Assembly: GCF_020509005.1 (NCBI RefSeq)
Contig: NC_063016.1
Coordinates: forward strand, 1,860,001 to 1,924,000
Length of the DNA stretch: 64,000 nt
From: Fulvia fulva
Lineage: Eukaryota; Ascomycota; Dothideomycetes; Mycosphaerellales; Mycosphaerellaceae
Direction of reading: 5' to 3'
Below the pieces are notes generated by a model. That model was not told where the DNA came from. It made no database searches and was given only the letters and a program-made list of their open reading frames with translations. The first letter of the stretch is position 1; each line of letters starts with the position of its first letter. Position numbers and translations under genes: made by a program. Shown here in pieces: positions 10,624 through 22,048 of this stretch.

Positions 10624-12601
10624 CGGCTATATAAGGCTCTCCTAGGAAGGGTAGTATATATTAAAGTCTCCTACTACGATATAGTACCCTTGTCTCTTAA
10701 GCGTACTGTCTAGGTGTCTATAGACCCTAAGGTCGCGGCTAGACCTCGAGGCTAGCGGTTGTATATATAGGTTGTGTATCTAGGTGCTACCTACGTAGAG
10801 GGAGGTAATATCGCCCCCGCCTTCTTCGTCTACGTAGTACACTACCTCCTAGTCGGATTCTAGTATGTCCTTACTAACATAGAAGCACGTACGGGGTCTA
10901 CCGTCGCCTCGTAGGCATGTCGTGTAGCCTAGTAACTTATAGGTCGTTAGTCTCTTATAGTGCGGGTTAATCTATAGCTCCTAGATTGTAAGGACGTAGT
11001 AGACGCGCGGGTCCGCCTCGTATAGGAAATGGTTCTAGACTATATCCTTGCTATAGTTAACGTTATACTAGATGATGCTAAGCGTGTCGAGGCTAGTTAT
11101 CGGTATCGACAATCATTTCCTCTATATCGTCCTATATCCTACTGCCCTATACGTCCTAGTCTACGCCTATCGGCTATATACTAAAGGGAAGCCGGACCTA
11201 GTTAGATTCCCTCGCCGTAGCTAGTAGAGCACGTGGCCTCCCGTACGCCCTAGGTCACGTATCCTTTATATCGTTCTCGGCCCTAGGGCGCTTATACCCG
11301 ACCGCCGGTAATTAGTTCCGGTATAGGCTAGCCTTACGGTCGCCGTAGAATCTTAGGGCGACGGTTCTGTTTGTGATTGCCTTGTTTTTCGCTAGTTTCC
11401 GCTATAGGCATTCCGTACTATACGATAGGTAGTACCCCGGACAGTTCGCGTACCGTCTCGTAGTCGATATATAGTCCCTAGACATATAGTCTCCTATATA
11501 GTTCGAGTAGGCCTACTTGTTTATACACGTATAGGTTTGGTGTCTATACTGTTAGCATTTGAAGTATTAGAGGACACGAAAGGATAAGGAGTACTTTTCT
11601 ACTATCTTAAGGCTATATTACTAGACTAGGCCTTGTTCTATCGCTAGATCCGCCGCTTTCGCGTCTTATAACTATACTATTAGCGCCGAGGCCTTCTTAC
11701 CTTCTAGCCATTTCCTATAGAGCTAGGTCGCCTTCTGGATTAGAGAGTTAAGAGTGACTAGGTTGTCCTCTTAGAGAGCGCGTAGGTGACCCTAGTTAGT
11801 TAGGTCAAACTCCTTAGGTATGTCGTGGACTAGGATCGTAAATTGTTTCGTTAAGACCTTCGCTAATGCCGTAACCTTAGATGCCTACTGTGGCTATGCC
11901 TCTAGGTGCCTCCTAGTAGTAGTAGAGCTAGTATAGATCTATAGAGTGCCGTTAGACTATTAGTTTACTACGACCACCCCTAGTTAGTTAATTCGTTAGG
12001 CGAGCTCCTTATTCGATAGCTTCGTAACTTCGGCCTAGTCTTCCTTTACTACAATACGGATCGTAACTATATCGTGCGTTAGGCAGGGGCCTAGTATCGA
12101 TGCCGCGACTAATGCCTAGCTATAGGGGTATTGATTCCGGGTGGCCTTACTAATCGCCTAGGACGTCGTCCTCATTTCTTGTTACCCTCGGTAATACGAT
12201 AGTATAAGCGCCGTACGTAGCTAAGTGATCATTACCTATAGAGACCGGTAAGGGAGCTAATTATTAGTTTCTATACTTTTTGCGTCCTCTATAAGTTGCT
12301 ACTAGTTGTCCTAGGAAGGCTTCGCCTATAGGGCCATAGGCGCCGTTAGTACCGTAGCCTAGGCTGCCCTTACCTAGGAGTTGCCTAATGTAGCTAGGCA
12401 CCTCCGCGGCGTTTAGAGCTGAAGAAACAGGGTGAAGAGAGCTTTAAGCTATCTAGATTGAATAAGGTAGAACTCCCTTAGTCCTAGGGGCAGTGGCCTA
12501 CTTTATATATCGTTAGAATGGCCTTAATAAGAGCTTTCGAATGTGTCTTGTTTTAGCGTAGAGATCGATAAGCTGTCGTAGTTATATTACTTACCCCTCC
12601 C
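10624..12601 (-). mobile_element. LINE A, 5' part (endonuclease, ORF1, 5' UTR), RIP-degenerated
   Basis: Continues LINE A after TyA; the first five bases are the right TSD copy (CGGCT). Reverse-complement reading gives the endonuclease core (VGDFNIYYPSW near 10645-10690, from a VGDFN.HHP.W ancestor), then ORF1 with degenerate CCHC knuckles (about 11450-11600) and an ORF1 N-terminus near 12400. The 5' UTR runs to 12601 and contains TCGATCTCTACGCTAAAACA, also found in LINE C. TyA therefore interrupts the endonuclease coding sequence. Confidence 0.88.
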
Positions 12602-13829
12602 TACGGGAATTATATACTTATAGAACAAGGTGGCGGCGTACTTAGCGTTTAAGTCATTAGTAGGGAGTAGCCGTACGCGTTTAGTTAGTATATCGGTAAC
12701 TATTATAATATGTTTATAGATTAGTCTAGTATCGGGATCTTTACTAGCGGATAGGTCGACGATAAAGTCTACGGCGATATACTTCTATTCGTAACCGGGC
12801 GTATAGTATAGAGATAGGGTGCCTTACTTTATTAGTCTTAATAGAGTCGAGCGCCTATATATTAGGTAGTATTATACGTATCTTACGACGTTACTTACTA
12901 TACTAGGCTAGAAGAGGTTTTGCCTATATAGTAGATCAAAAGTCCTTACTATACCTTAGTAGCTAGCTGCTCTACTATTATAGTATTTACGTACTATCCG
13001 GGTACGGAGGTTCTAAAAGGCTAGGATATATAAGGCTTTATCGACGTATAGTCGATCCGCGATAATTTCGTAATCTAATACGGCGATCTTCTATTATTAT
13101 AGCTATACGTTAGCGATCCCTTACTAGAGATCGGACTTTAGTTTAAGTATACGTATCGTTATACACCGGCTATTATATACTTCTATATATAGTTCTTCTT
13201 TATATAACTCCGTTTGCTCCCGTTCCTCTAGTAGCGTAAGTTCGTCTAACGGCTCTATACTTCCTTCGATAGGTTGCTCGTTACTAGGCGTCTCTTCGAC
13301 TAGGACTCTACTATCTAGTTCCAAGTCGACGTTACTACCTACCTCGGCGTCGTTTAGTCCGAGTAACGGCTATATTACGTCTCGCTAGGCGAGGCGGGTA
13401 AATCGCTAGGGGGTAGCGATATTGCTAGTATAGTAGTCTTCTTCTTTATTGTCCGCGTCGTAAATTAATAGCGCTTAATAGTTTATTAGTAGGTCGTCCT
13501 ATACTTATATAGCGAACTAAGTAACAATGTCTAGGTTATAGGGTTTCAGAATAGTCTATTATTAATACTACGTTCTAGTATCGTCTACCCCCGCCGGTAT
13601 GTCCTAAGAGCGACGGGTAAGACTATCTAGTTTTGTTCCTTAGGCGCCCGGGCGATAGGTAATCTTGAAGTTAAACTAGGACAGGAACTTAGCCTAGCGT
13701 ACCTAGCGCCGGTTAAGCTACTTAGTAGTTATAAAGTACTTAAGATTACGGTAATCGGTAAGTACCCGAACTAGCTTATTATCTATAGCGCCGATAAGTT
13801 CCGGTGACTATTCCTCGAACGCCTTAATA
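12602..13829 (-). pseudogene. G1 gypsy relic: RNase H end, linker, integrase N-terminal half
   Basis: Minus-strand gypsy pol. Near 12620-12780 the reverse complement reads as an integrase core (AVDFIVDLSAS then IVTDILTKRVRLLP), including the first catalytic Asp, and ends ...FYKYIIPV at the LINE A junction. A short open stretch at 13124-13324 (66 codons, acidic, ending ITIRILKLKSDL) is a surviving part of the linker between RNase H and integrase, not a separate gene. Near 13740-13829 the sequence reads AFEE.SPELIG...VLTDYRNL, the end of RNase H. The upstream half (NYDIYDKELLAII) is found beyond LINE B near 18815-18850, showing that one pol frame was split. Confidence 0.82.
13818..13829. repeat. 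LINE B target-site duplication, left copy
   Basis: AACGCCTTAATA is repeated exactly at 18802-18813. The G1 RNase H frame rejoins when one copy and the LINE are removed. Confidence 0.88.
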
Positions 13830-16800
13830 GATAGATAGATAGATTTGTCATTCCCCTGTTCTAGGACCCTATCCGGCCTATATAGGTATATATCTATTGT
13901 TATATATAAAGGGAAACCCGAATAGGTGAAAACCCTTCCCGCCCCCGACTACTCCTTATCTAGTTTAGCTTTCCCTCTAAACGTACGTAGTCTATGTCAC
14001 TACCCCGTTAGCCCCCGCTCCTAGCCGGTCTCGTCGCGCTACGTCGTGTCCTCTCCTCCTATACTGCTCCTACTAGGCGGTACTGTTCTAGCTAGCCCTT
14101 CTCTAGTATCTAGTTCGTAATACGCCGTAGGTCCTTAGCGTTATTAAGAAGTGCCCTAATCGTCCGGTTCCTCGCCTTTACTATCTACTCCCCTCTTCCT
14201 AGCGACTACCTCGGACAGACGAGGAGTACGTACCGTACGTTCTAGGAGCGATAGCCGTAGGGGTAGCTAGTATTCGTGTATCCTAGAACCTTCCTCTATA
14301 ATAGGTACCCCTAGAGGCCGATGTATTCGCTTCGTAGTTGGGTTGCTATACTACTCTATGCCCTCGTAAGGCGGTAGTAGATAAGCTTCGGGGGGTGCTT
14401 AACCGCGGATTTTGTAGCTAACTATTCCTTAGGTTGTCCCGCTAGCTAAGGGCGTCTACTATGCCCTATAACCTAGTTGTTCTACCTCTCTTTCTATAGT
14501 TGCTCTATAAACGATTTCTTACCTTCCTATTATATTACTAGCTATTCGTCCCTTACCCGGTAGTTCGGCTCGTTTCCGGGTCGAATGCCCCTATACGCTA
14601 GTACTGATTCGCGGGCCCTTACGACTATACTAGCGATGACCTTCTATACTAGGTACTATACCGACTTGCCTAAGTAGGAGGTCCGTAGTCCCTAGATGTA
14701 TAGGTCGATCGGCGGTATAGCGGTCTCGTACTTAAGTATCCTCGTTAGTGTCGACTTATATACCCCGGTGACCTTCCTTAGGCATTAGTTTTAGATCTTC
14801 GCTAGCGGCGCGACGAGTCCCTTCGATAGGCAGGCCCTCTCGCCTAAGGACTACACTTGGCTACTATAGGTAAGGACTGGCCGTATAATAGCCGTATATA
14901 GAAGTCGTAACTACCGGAAGTCCGCCCCCTATATAGACGTAGTGAGCCTCTAGTATAATGCTATATTCTGTTTAGCTTTCCGTAATATTGCCTATACGTA
15001 CTTCCTCTACCGTAGCGCCGGGTCTACCTATAGTCCGAGGATCCTGAGCTAATTTGCCGGGTTAGTCGTGTGCCCCTATATCTAGATAGAAGCTTGTATA
15101 TTATAGAACCGTGGCCGGCGCGTAAAGTGTATTAGATTGTACTTTTCTAGGGTAAACCGAGCCCCGTGCCTCCTAGCCTAGTCCTCGTAGATCTTGTGCT
15201 TCTCTTCTAGTAGCCTATAGTTCTCCTTAGTCGAGGAAGACTACGCTAGGATGTTTATGTCGTCTACGAAGCCGCTCGTAGCGGTGTTCTAGGATTCTAG
15301 GGCTAGGAGTAGCGTCGCTATAAAGAGGAGGAATAGGATAGGTACTAGCGTTAAGCCTTACGGGATTCTAGTATAGACTACTTGAAATAAGCTTTTATAC
15401 TAACCGACTAGGATCGACGTACTACGGTTTTAGAGGTAGGACCGTACGAAGTTAATAAGCTACTTAGGGAGTCCTTTCGACCTTAGGATATAGAGTAGCC
15501 GCGGGTATGACACGTAGTCGAAGGCTCCCGATATGTCTAGGCTAAGTAAGGAAGCTACCTTGTCCCTATTCTTATACTAGATAGCCTTTACCTAAGAGGT
15601 GATAAGTTCTATCGCGGATAGCGTCGATCGCTATAGGCGCGCACCTATCTAGGTATCCGGGAGTAGGGAGTGTTCCTCTACCGCCTCGGAGAGTCTCGTT
15701 ATAACTAGCTTCTTAAGCGCCTTCCTAAGAGTGTTAAGGAGCGTAATTGGGCGGTACGACTTCACCTACGTATAGTCTTCCTTTTACGGCTTACGTAGGA
15801 CTACTATCGTCGATTGTTTAAATGCTATCGGGTAGTATCCGGTCTATAGGCAGGCGTTAAAGATCGCTATAACTACTAGGGCTAGTTAATCTCTACACTT
15901 CTTTAGTAGCTCGTTTAGGATCCTATCCGGCCCCGGGGCTTTCTTCGCCGGCAACTTCCTTAGTATAGCGGTAACTTCTCCCTCGGACACCTCCTATTAG
16001 ACCGCGATGCTAGGGGCTAGGAGAGTAGAGCTGTTTATGTCGCTTAGATTAGCCTTGACTAGGGGCGGGAAGAACTTACTAGCTAGTAGACGCGCCTTAG
16101 CCTCGGGGTCGCTAACCGGGCTACTAGGCGATTATAGCGCTAGGATAGAGAAGGAGGGGCCCTATATAGGGTCCTATCGGGCCTATTTCGCTAGCTTCTA
16201 TATCCTCTCTCGCTTACCGGCGATTTCTTCTACTATAGCCCTCTAGCCGACTACTTTCTCCCTTCGTATTATAGCTTTCTTCTGTTAGTATACCTCCCTA
16301 TATACGTTCTAGGCCTCCTCGCTATAGCTGCTCGTCTACACCCGGCGGGCTCTCCTTACTTCTCTTACTACCGTAGTATACTTCGGCGTCTAGTATAGTT
16401 TAGACTATGTCGTTAGTTAGGTAAGCGGAACGTAAAGTAAGGTCGCTTTTCTTATTTCGTCTATTAACCCTTAGACTACCTCGTCTATCTCGTCTTTACT
16501 ATTGTATTACTACTACGCGATCTAGACTAGCCTCTCGGAGTTATTAAGGTACGCCTAGATATTGGCCTAGTAGGCCTTTCCCTAGTTTAGCTTAGGGGTT
16601 CTCGCTAGTATACGTTATATCTATGTCGTAATAGAGGTCCTAACTAGTATATAGTCTAACGACGCCTCGAGTTTATGTTCGATCCTATAGTAGGTTACCG
16701 TATAGTAGTAGCTATCTAAGATCTAGGAGAGGTCGATCGTGCCTTAGAGTCCCCCTCTCTTCTAGGTACCTAGGTCCTTCGGGGTATTAAGGGCAATTAC

Positions 16801-18801
16801 GTTGCTCGCTATCAAGTCGAGTACTTCGTCGGCTATAGGGTACGGCTATATAAGGCTCTCCTAGGAAGGGTAGTATATATTAAAGTCTCCTACTACGATA
16901 TAGTACCCTTGTCTCTTCAGCGTACTGTCTAGGTGTCTATAGACCCTAAGGTCGCGGCTAGACCTCGAGGCTAGCGGTTGTATATATAGGTTGTGTATCT
17001 AGGTGCTACCTACGTAGAGGGAGGTAATATCGCCCCCGCCTTCTTCGTCTACGTAGTACACTACCTCCTAGTCGGATTCTAGTATGTCCTTACTAATATA
17101 GAAGTACGTACGGGGTCTACCGTCGTTTCGTAGGTATATCGTATAGCCTAGTAACTTGTAGGTCGTTAGTCTCTTATAGTACGGGTTAATCTATAGCTCC
17201 TAGATTATAAGGACGTAGTAGACGCGCGGGTCCGCCTCGTGTAGGAAATGGTTCTAGACTATATCCTTGCTATAGTTAACGTTATACTAGATAATGCTAA
17301 GCGTGTCGAGGCTAGTTATCGGTATTAACAATCATTTCCTCTATATCGTCCTATGTCCTACTACCCTATACGTCCTAGTCTACGCCTATCGGCTATATAC
17401 TAAAGGGGAGCCGGGCCTAGTTAGATTCCCTCGCCGTAGCTAGTAGAGCACGTGGCCTCCCGTACGCCCTAGGTTGCGCATCCTTTATATCGTTCTCGGC
17501 CCTAGGGCGCTTATACCCGACCGCCGGTAGTTAGTTCCGGTATAGGCTAGCCTTACGGTCGCCGTAGAATCTTAGGGCGACGGTTCTGTTTGTGATTGCC
17601 TTGTTTTTCGCTAGTTTCTACTATAGGCATTCCGTACTATACGATAGGTAGTGCCCCGGACAGTTCGCGTACCGTCTCGTAGTCGATATATAGTCCCTAG
17701 ACATATAGTCTCCTATATAGTTCGAGTAGGCCTACTTGTTTGTACACGTATAGGTTTGGTGTCTATACTGTTAGCATTTGAAGCATTAGAGGACACGAAA
17801 GGATAAGGAGTGCTTTTCTACTATCTTGAGGCTATATTACTAGACTAGGCCTTGTTCTATCGCTAGATCCGCCGCTTTCGCGTCTTATAACTATACTATT
17901 AGCGCCGAGGCCTTCTTACCTTCTAGCCATTTCCTATAGAGCTAGGTCGCCTTCTGGATTAGAGAGTTAAGAGTGACTAGGTTGTCCTCTTAGAGAGCGC
18001 GTAGGTGACCCTAGTTAGTTAGGTCAAACTCCTTAGGCATGTCGTGGACTAGGATCGTAAATTGTTTCGTTAAGACCTTCGCTAATGCCGTAACCTTAGA
18101 TGCCTACTATAGCTATGCCTCTAGGTGCCTCCTAGTAGTAGTAGAGCTAGTATAGATCTATAGAGTACCGTTAGACTATTAGTTCACTACGACCACCCCT
18201 AGTTAGTTAATTCGTTAGGCGAGCTCCTTATTCGATAGCTTCGCAACTTCGGCCTAGTCTTCCTTTGCTAAAATGCGGATCGTAACTATATCGTGCGTTA
18301 GGCGGGGGCCTAGTATCGATGCCGCGACTAATACCTAGCTATAGGGGTGTTGATTCCGGGTGGCCTTACTAATCGCCTAGGACGTCGTCCTCATTTCTTA
18401 TTGCCCTCGGTAATACGACAGTATAAGCGCCGTACGTAGCTAAGTGATCATTACCTATAGAGACCGGTAAGGGAGCTAATCGTTAGTTTCTATACTTTTT
18501 ACGTCCTCTATAAGTTGCTACTAGTTGTCTTAGGGGGGCTTCGCCTATAGGGCCGTAGGCGCCGTTAGTACCGTAGCCTAGGCTACCCTTGCCTAGGAGT
18601 TGCCTAATGTAGCTAGGCACCTCCGCGGCGTTTAGAGCTGAAGAAATAGGGTGAAGAGAGCTTTAAGCTGTCCAGATTGAATAAGGTAGAACTCCCTTAG
18701 TCCTAGGGGCAGTGGCCTGCTTTGTATATCGTTAGAATGGCCTTAATAAGAGCTTTCGAATGTCCCCTATCCGGTATATAGTATACTAGTATACTAGCCT
18801 T
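13830..18801 (-). mobile_element. LINE B (same family as LINE A), full length, RIP-degenerated
   Basis: A minus-strand LINE of 4,972 bp with a (TAGA)n-type tail at its left end (13830-13843) and a 12-bp TSD (AACGCCTTAATA at 13818-13829 and 18802-18813). From right to left: 5' UTR, ORF1 with degenerate CCHC knuckles, endonuclease, RT with its FVDDI box near 15245-15290, C-terminal finger and 3' UTR. It is nearly identical to LINE A and shares most of its RIP changes. Stops throughout make it inactive. Its outermost 5' end (upstream of ACATTCGAAAGCTC) differs from LINE A and LINE C. It carries the empty TyA target at 16843-16847. Confidence 0.9.
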
Positions 18802-20742
18802 AACGCCTTAATAATAGCTAGTAGCTCTTTGTCGTAAATGTCGTAGTTATATTCTTACGGACTAAGCTTCTTCGAGTAGAACGCTACGGGTCTAAGGACG
18901 CCGTTAATTATCTATAACAGTACCCCTATATTGACCTAGTCGCTAGAGTCTGTTTCTACTCAAATCTACTCGCCTAGTTAATAATAGGCTAGTATACCTG
19001 CTTAGCTAAAGCGCTACTTAAGTTCCTTAAAGGCTATATTATACTATTAGGTCTATATAAAGGGTAGCTTCTTAACTACCTTACCGTCGACTTTGCTCTT
19101 TTCACCTGTCTTCGTAAGGTCTATAAGGCACGCGATTACTTTAGAGAAGGCGTAGATAAACTTCCTATAGAATCTAGTAAAGCTAAGGAACGTAAGAACG
19201 TCCTTAACGTCACGAGGCACCTCCTAGTCTACAATAGCTTCAATCTTTATAGGGTCTATCTTAACGCCCTCCGTCGTAATAATAAGGCCTAGGTATTTGA
19301 TTCGTTTAACGTGGAATTCACACTTGTCGATATCTACTAGTAGCCCTATATTCCGTAGTCTATATAGGACCTTTTATACGTAAGCTCTATAATTATCTAA
19401 GGAGCCGTCCGTATAAATCAGGACGTTATCGAGGTATACTATAGCGAAGTCGTCTAGGAATTCTCGGAGGATGTCGTTGATCTTACGCTACTAACTACTA
19501 GGGCCATTATAGAGGCCGAACGGAAGGACCTTAAACTAGTATAATCTATACCTAGTAATAAAGGCGGTTATCTATTTGTCCCCCTTACGGATGCGTATAT
19601 TATTAAATACGGCGACGATGTTAAGCTTAGTAAACTACTTGATCTTAGAAACTCGCTCAAGTGTCTCCCTTAATAGAGGTATTAGGTATCGGTCCTTAAT
19701 TATAATAGTATTTAGGGCGCGGTAGTCGACGTAGACGTAGAGTCCGCCTCCTAGCTTTTTTATAATTAATACGGGGGACAACATGTCTGATTTAGATAGT
19801 TCGACCGTACCGTTAGCTATACTATTGTTAATGAATCCCTCACGACTACTAGCTGATCCGGGTTTATACTAAAGGCCTTCTTATAGGGTCGCTACGCTTC
19901 TAAGCCTAGTTTTAAGTTGATTATATAGTCGGACGGGCTGTACTTAGGTAGCTTAAACTCGCTCTTATACCTAAAGGCGTCGGCTAGGTCGTAATATTCG
20001 GGCGGTAGCTTGACCTTCCGGTCCTATACCTTGTTCTTATTTATAAAGATTTCTAAATTATCTAGCGATATAGCGAAGGTAGAGGTGTGCTCCTCGTCGT
20101 CGAAATCCTCCGGCTATAGTACGAAGAGCTTATCGGCGTCTAGCTAGTCTTATCGCTTCTAGGCTCGCTTTACTATACGATGATAGGCGTCCGCGCTAAT
20201 AAAACAGATACCGGGTTCTAGCTCGGGTAATACTAGCTTTAGCGCCTTAGGCTTACTATTATCGGCTTCTATTACTATAGTATAAGGTATGCCGTTCTAG
20301 TAGTAATATTAGTAGTAGGTAGACTTATCGAAGCTAAGTGTCTTATATTTAAAGCTATACGAAGGGTCGTGTTCTTTAAGCTAGGAGATACCTAGTACTA
20401 GGTCGTACTTATCGAGGTTAGTAACGTAGTATAGCTCTTAACTAGTATAGCTACCGATAGTAACGTCTATTAGTACTGCTTTGAGTAGTCGTATAGCCGC
20501 TCCGTTAGCTATACGTAGGCGTCTTGGCCTTTCTAGCTTAAAGGTAGGGACTTTATTTATACGAACAAATCTTAGGTTAATAAACTTAGAGGAGGCGCTA
20601 GTATTAGAGAGGGTGAGTACGTTTGCTCTTCTACCTAATATACTAGTTATAGTACTAGTATATACTATATACTTTCTATACGTTAGTTATATATATATAG
20701 GCGTATAGGTATTACCCTTAGCTATTACTATATATAGGTATT
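18802..20742 (-). pseudogene. G1 gypsy relic: reverse transcriptase and RNase H N-terminal part
   Basis: Minus-strand gypsy pol with RIP stops. The right end of RNase H (NYDIYDKELLAIIKA) lies at about 18810-18850. Near 19700-19790 the reverse complement reads [25 protein letters not shown], the fingers/palm segment of gypsy RT (usual KKPGGGLR.CVDYRALN). The protease and linker should lie near 20000-20740 but I could not place the catalytic Asp. A TTG-started 75-codon plus-strand frame at 20481-20708 is a chance frame. The segment ends at the LINE2 TSD. Confidence 0.8.
20728..20742. repeat. LINE2 target-site duplication, left copy (15 bp)
   Basis: CTATATATAGGTATT occurs exactly here and at 25626-25640, bracketing LINE2. 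Confidence 0.9.
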
Positions 20743-20788
20743 GATATCAATAAAGTACTATACGCGGCCCAGGAAGCAAAGGGACACG

Positions 20789-22048
20789 ATGATAGCGATC
20801 GCAGGAAACGACCAGGAGCAGGAGAGTAACGAGTGGAAGGAGGTCTGCAGGAAGGCAGAAACAATGGCAATGGCAGGAGATGGCGAGCACCCAGAAAGAG
20901 CACTTAAGGGGATGATTTTGGAGCTCCTTGGAGGGCTAAAGGCACTAAGGAGCCAAACAGGACAAATCATTAACAGGACAGTAGCAGCAGCAGCAAAGAA
21001 GAGGACACAGGAAGGCCAGAAACCAAGCCAACCAACCTGGGCAGCAATTGCATCCCAAAACCCTCCCCCCCAGAAAACAGCTATCAAGATCTACATTTCC
21101 GACCAGCAAGAGCAGAAAGAGATTGAGGGCCTGTCAGGGAAGGAGATCATACAGAAGATTGGGATACAAGGCATCATTGGAGCCAGGAAAGAGAAGGGAG
21201 GTGTCCTTAAGCTGTTCACAGCACAGGAGCAAGACAGGAAGAGGCTAGAGACACAGAAGGAGTGGACAGTCAAACTAGGCAAGACGGCTAAGGTCTCACA
21301 CCAACAAAATATGGTTATTGCCCATGGGATGACCACAAAGTTTGACATTGAAGGAGACCTTAAGAGGCTGCAGGACCAGAACCAGGCTGTATGCCCAGGG
21401 CTACAGATCACAAAAGCAGCATAGGTCAACAGAAAGACAAAGGACACAAAGAGAGAGTCTTCTCTAGTGCTCTGGATAGGCACTGTAGAACAGGCAAACA
21501 CCGTGCTTGACAAGGGCATCTTCTGGGAATGCGAAAGAATGGACACAGAAATCCATAGAAGCACCCACAGACTACTGCAATGCTTCAAGTGCCAACAGTA
21601 TGGTCATATCTCTACTAGATGCCCAAGCCAAAAGGACACTTGTTCCCACTGTGCTGGTAGCCACAAAGTACAGAATTGCACAGCCCCAAAGAGTGAAGCC
21701 AGATGTGCATGCTGTGGAAAGAAACACCCTTCCTGGTCCCAAGACTGCACAGCTAGGATTGAGGCAAAGAGGAGGGCAAGAGAAGCCAGGATCAACACCC
21801 CTATCAGATTCCAGACAGGGACAATCACCCAAGAACCCCTAAGGACCGTCTACAACCCTCTGAAAAGAGGCAGAACAGAAGAGACCACACAGGCCCAAGG
21901 CCACCCTGCTATGGGTAGACCAAAATCAATTGTGGTTGCAGGAAGAGACCCGTCACAAAGCAGGCTCAACCTTACCACAATCCCAAATAGCAGCCAGCAG
22001 CAGGAAGCACGAGAAGACCAGCAGGAGACCAGCATGGATGAGTCATGA
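20789..22048 (+). pseudogene. LINE2 ORF1, Gag-like nucleic-acid-binding protein, one premature stop
   Basis: RNA-binding chaperone ORF of the LINE. The first true ATG is at 20789. The frame would encode 419 residues but is cut by TAG at 21422-21424, giving 211 residues followed by an in-frame remainder. Upstream of the stop is the nucleoprotein domain of fungal LINEs (KEWTVKLGK and neighbours). Downstream are three zinc knuckles: CFKCQQYGHISTRC (from 21581), CSHCAGSHKVQNC and CACCGKKHPSWSQDC. The stop lies where CAG (Gln) is the simplest ancestor, in the context GCA-CAG, so one C-to-T change at CpA accounts for it. The frame ends in TGA at 22046-22048, overlapping the ORF2 ATG. Confidence 0.88.

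Noticed and set aside
648..12601. Possible segmental duplication of a 5-kb block (LINEs A, B, C)
   Set aside because: Each copy has its own target-site duplication and tail, so they are independent insertions of one LINE family.
16007..16246. 79-codon plus-strand frame inside LINE B and similar short frames at 26103-26285, 29185-29457 and 54683-54922
   Set aside because: They are antisense or chance frames in RIP-mutated transposon DNA, and the true coding sense there is assigned to known elements.
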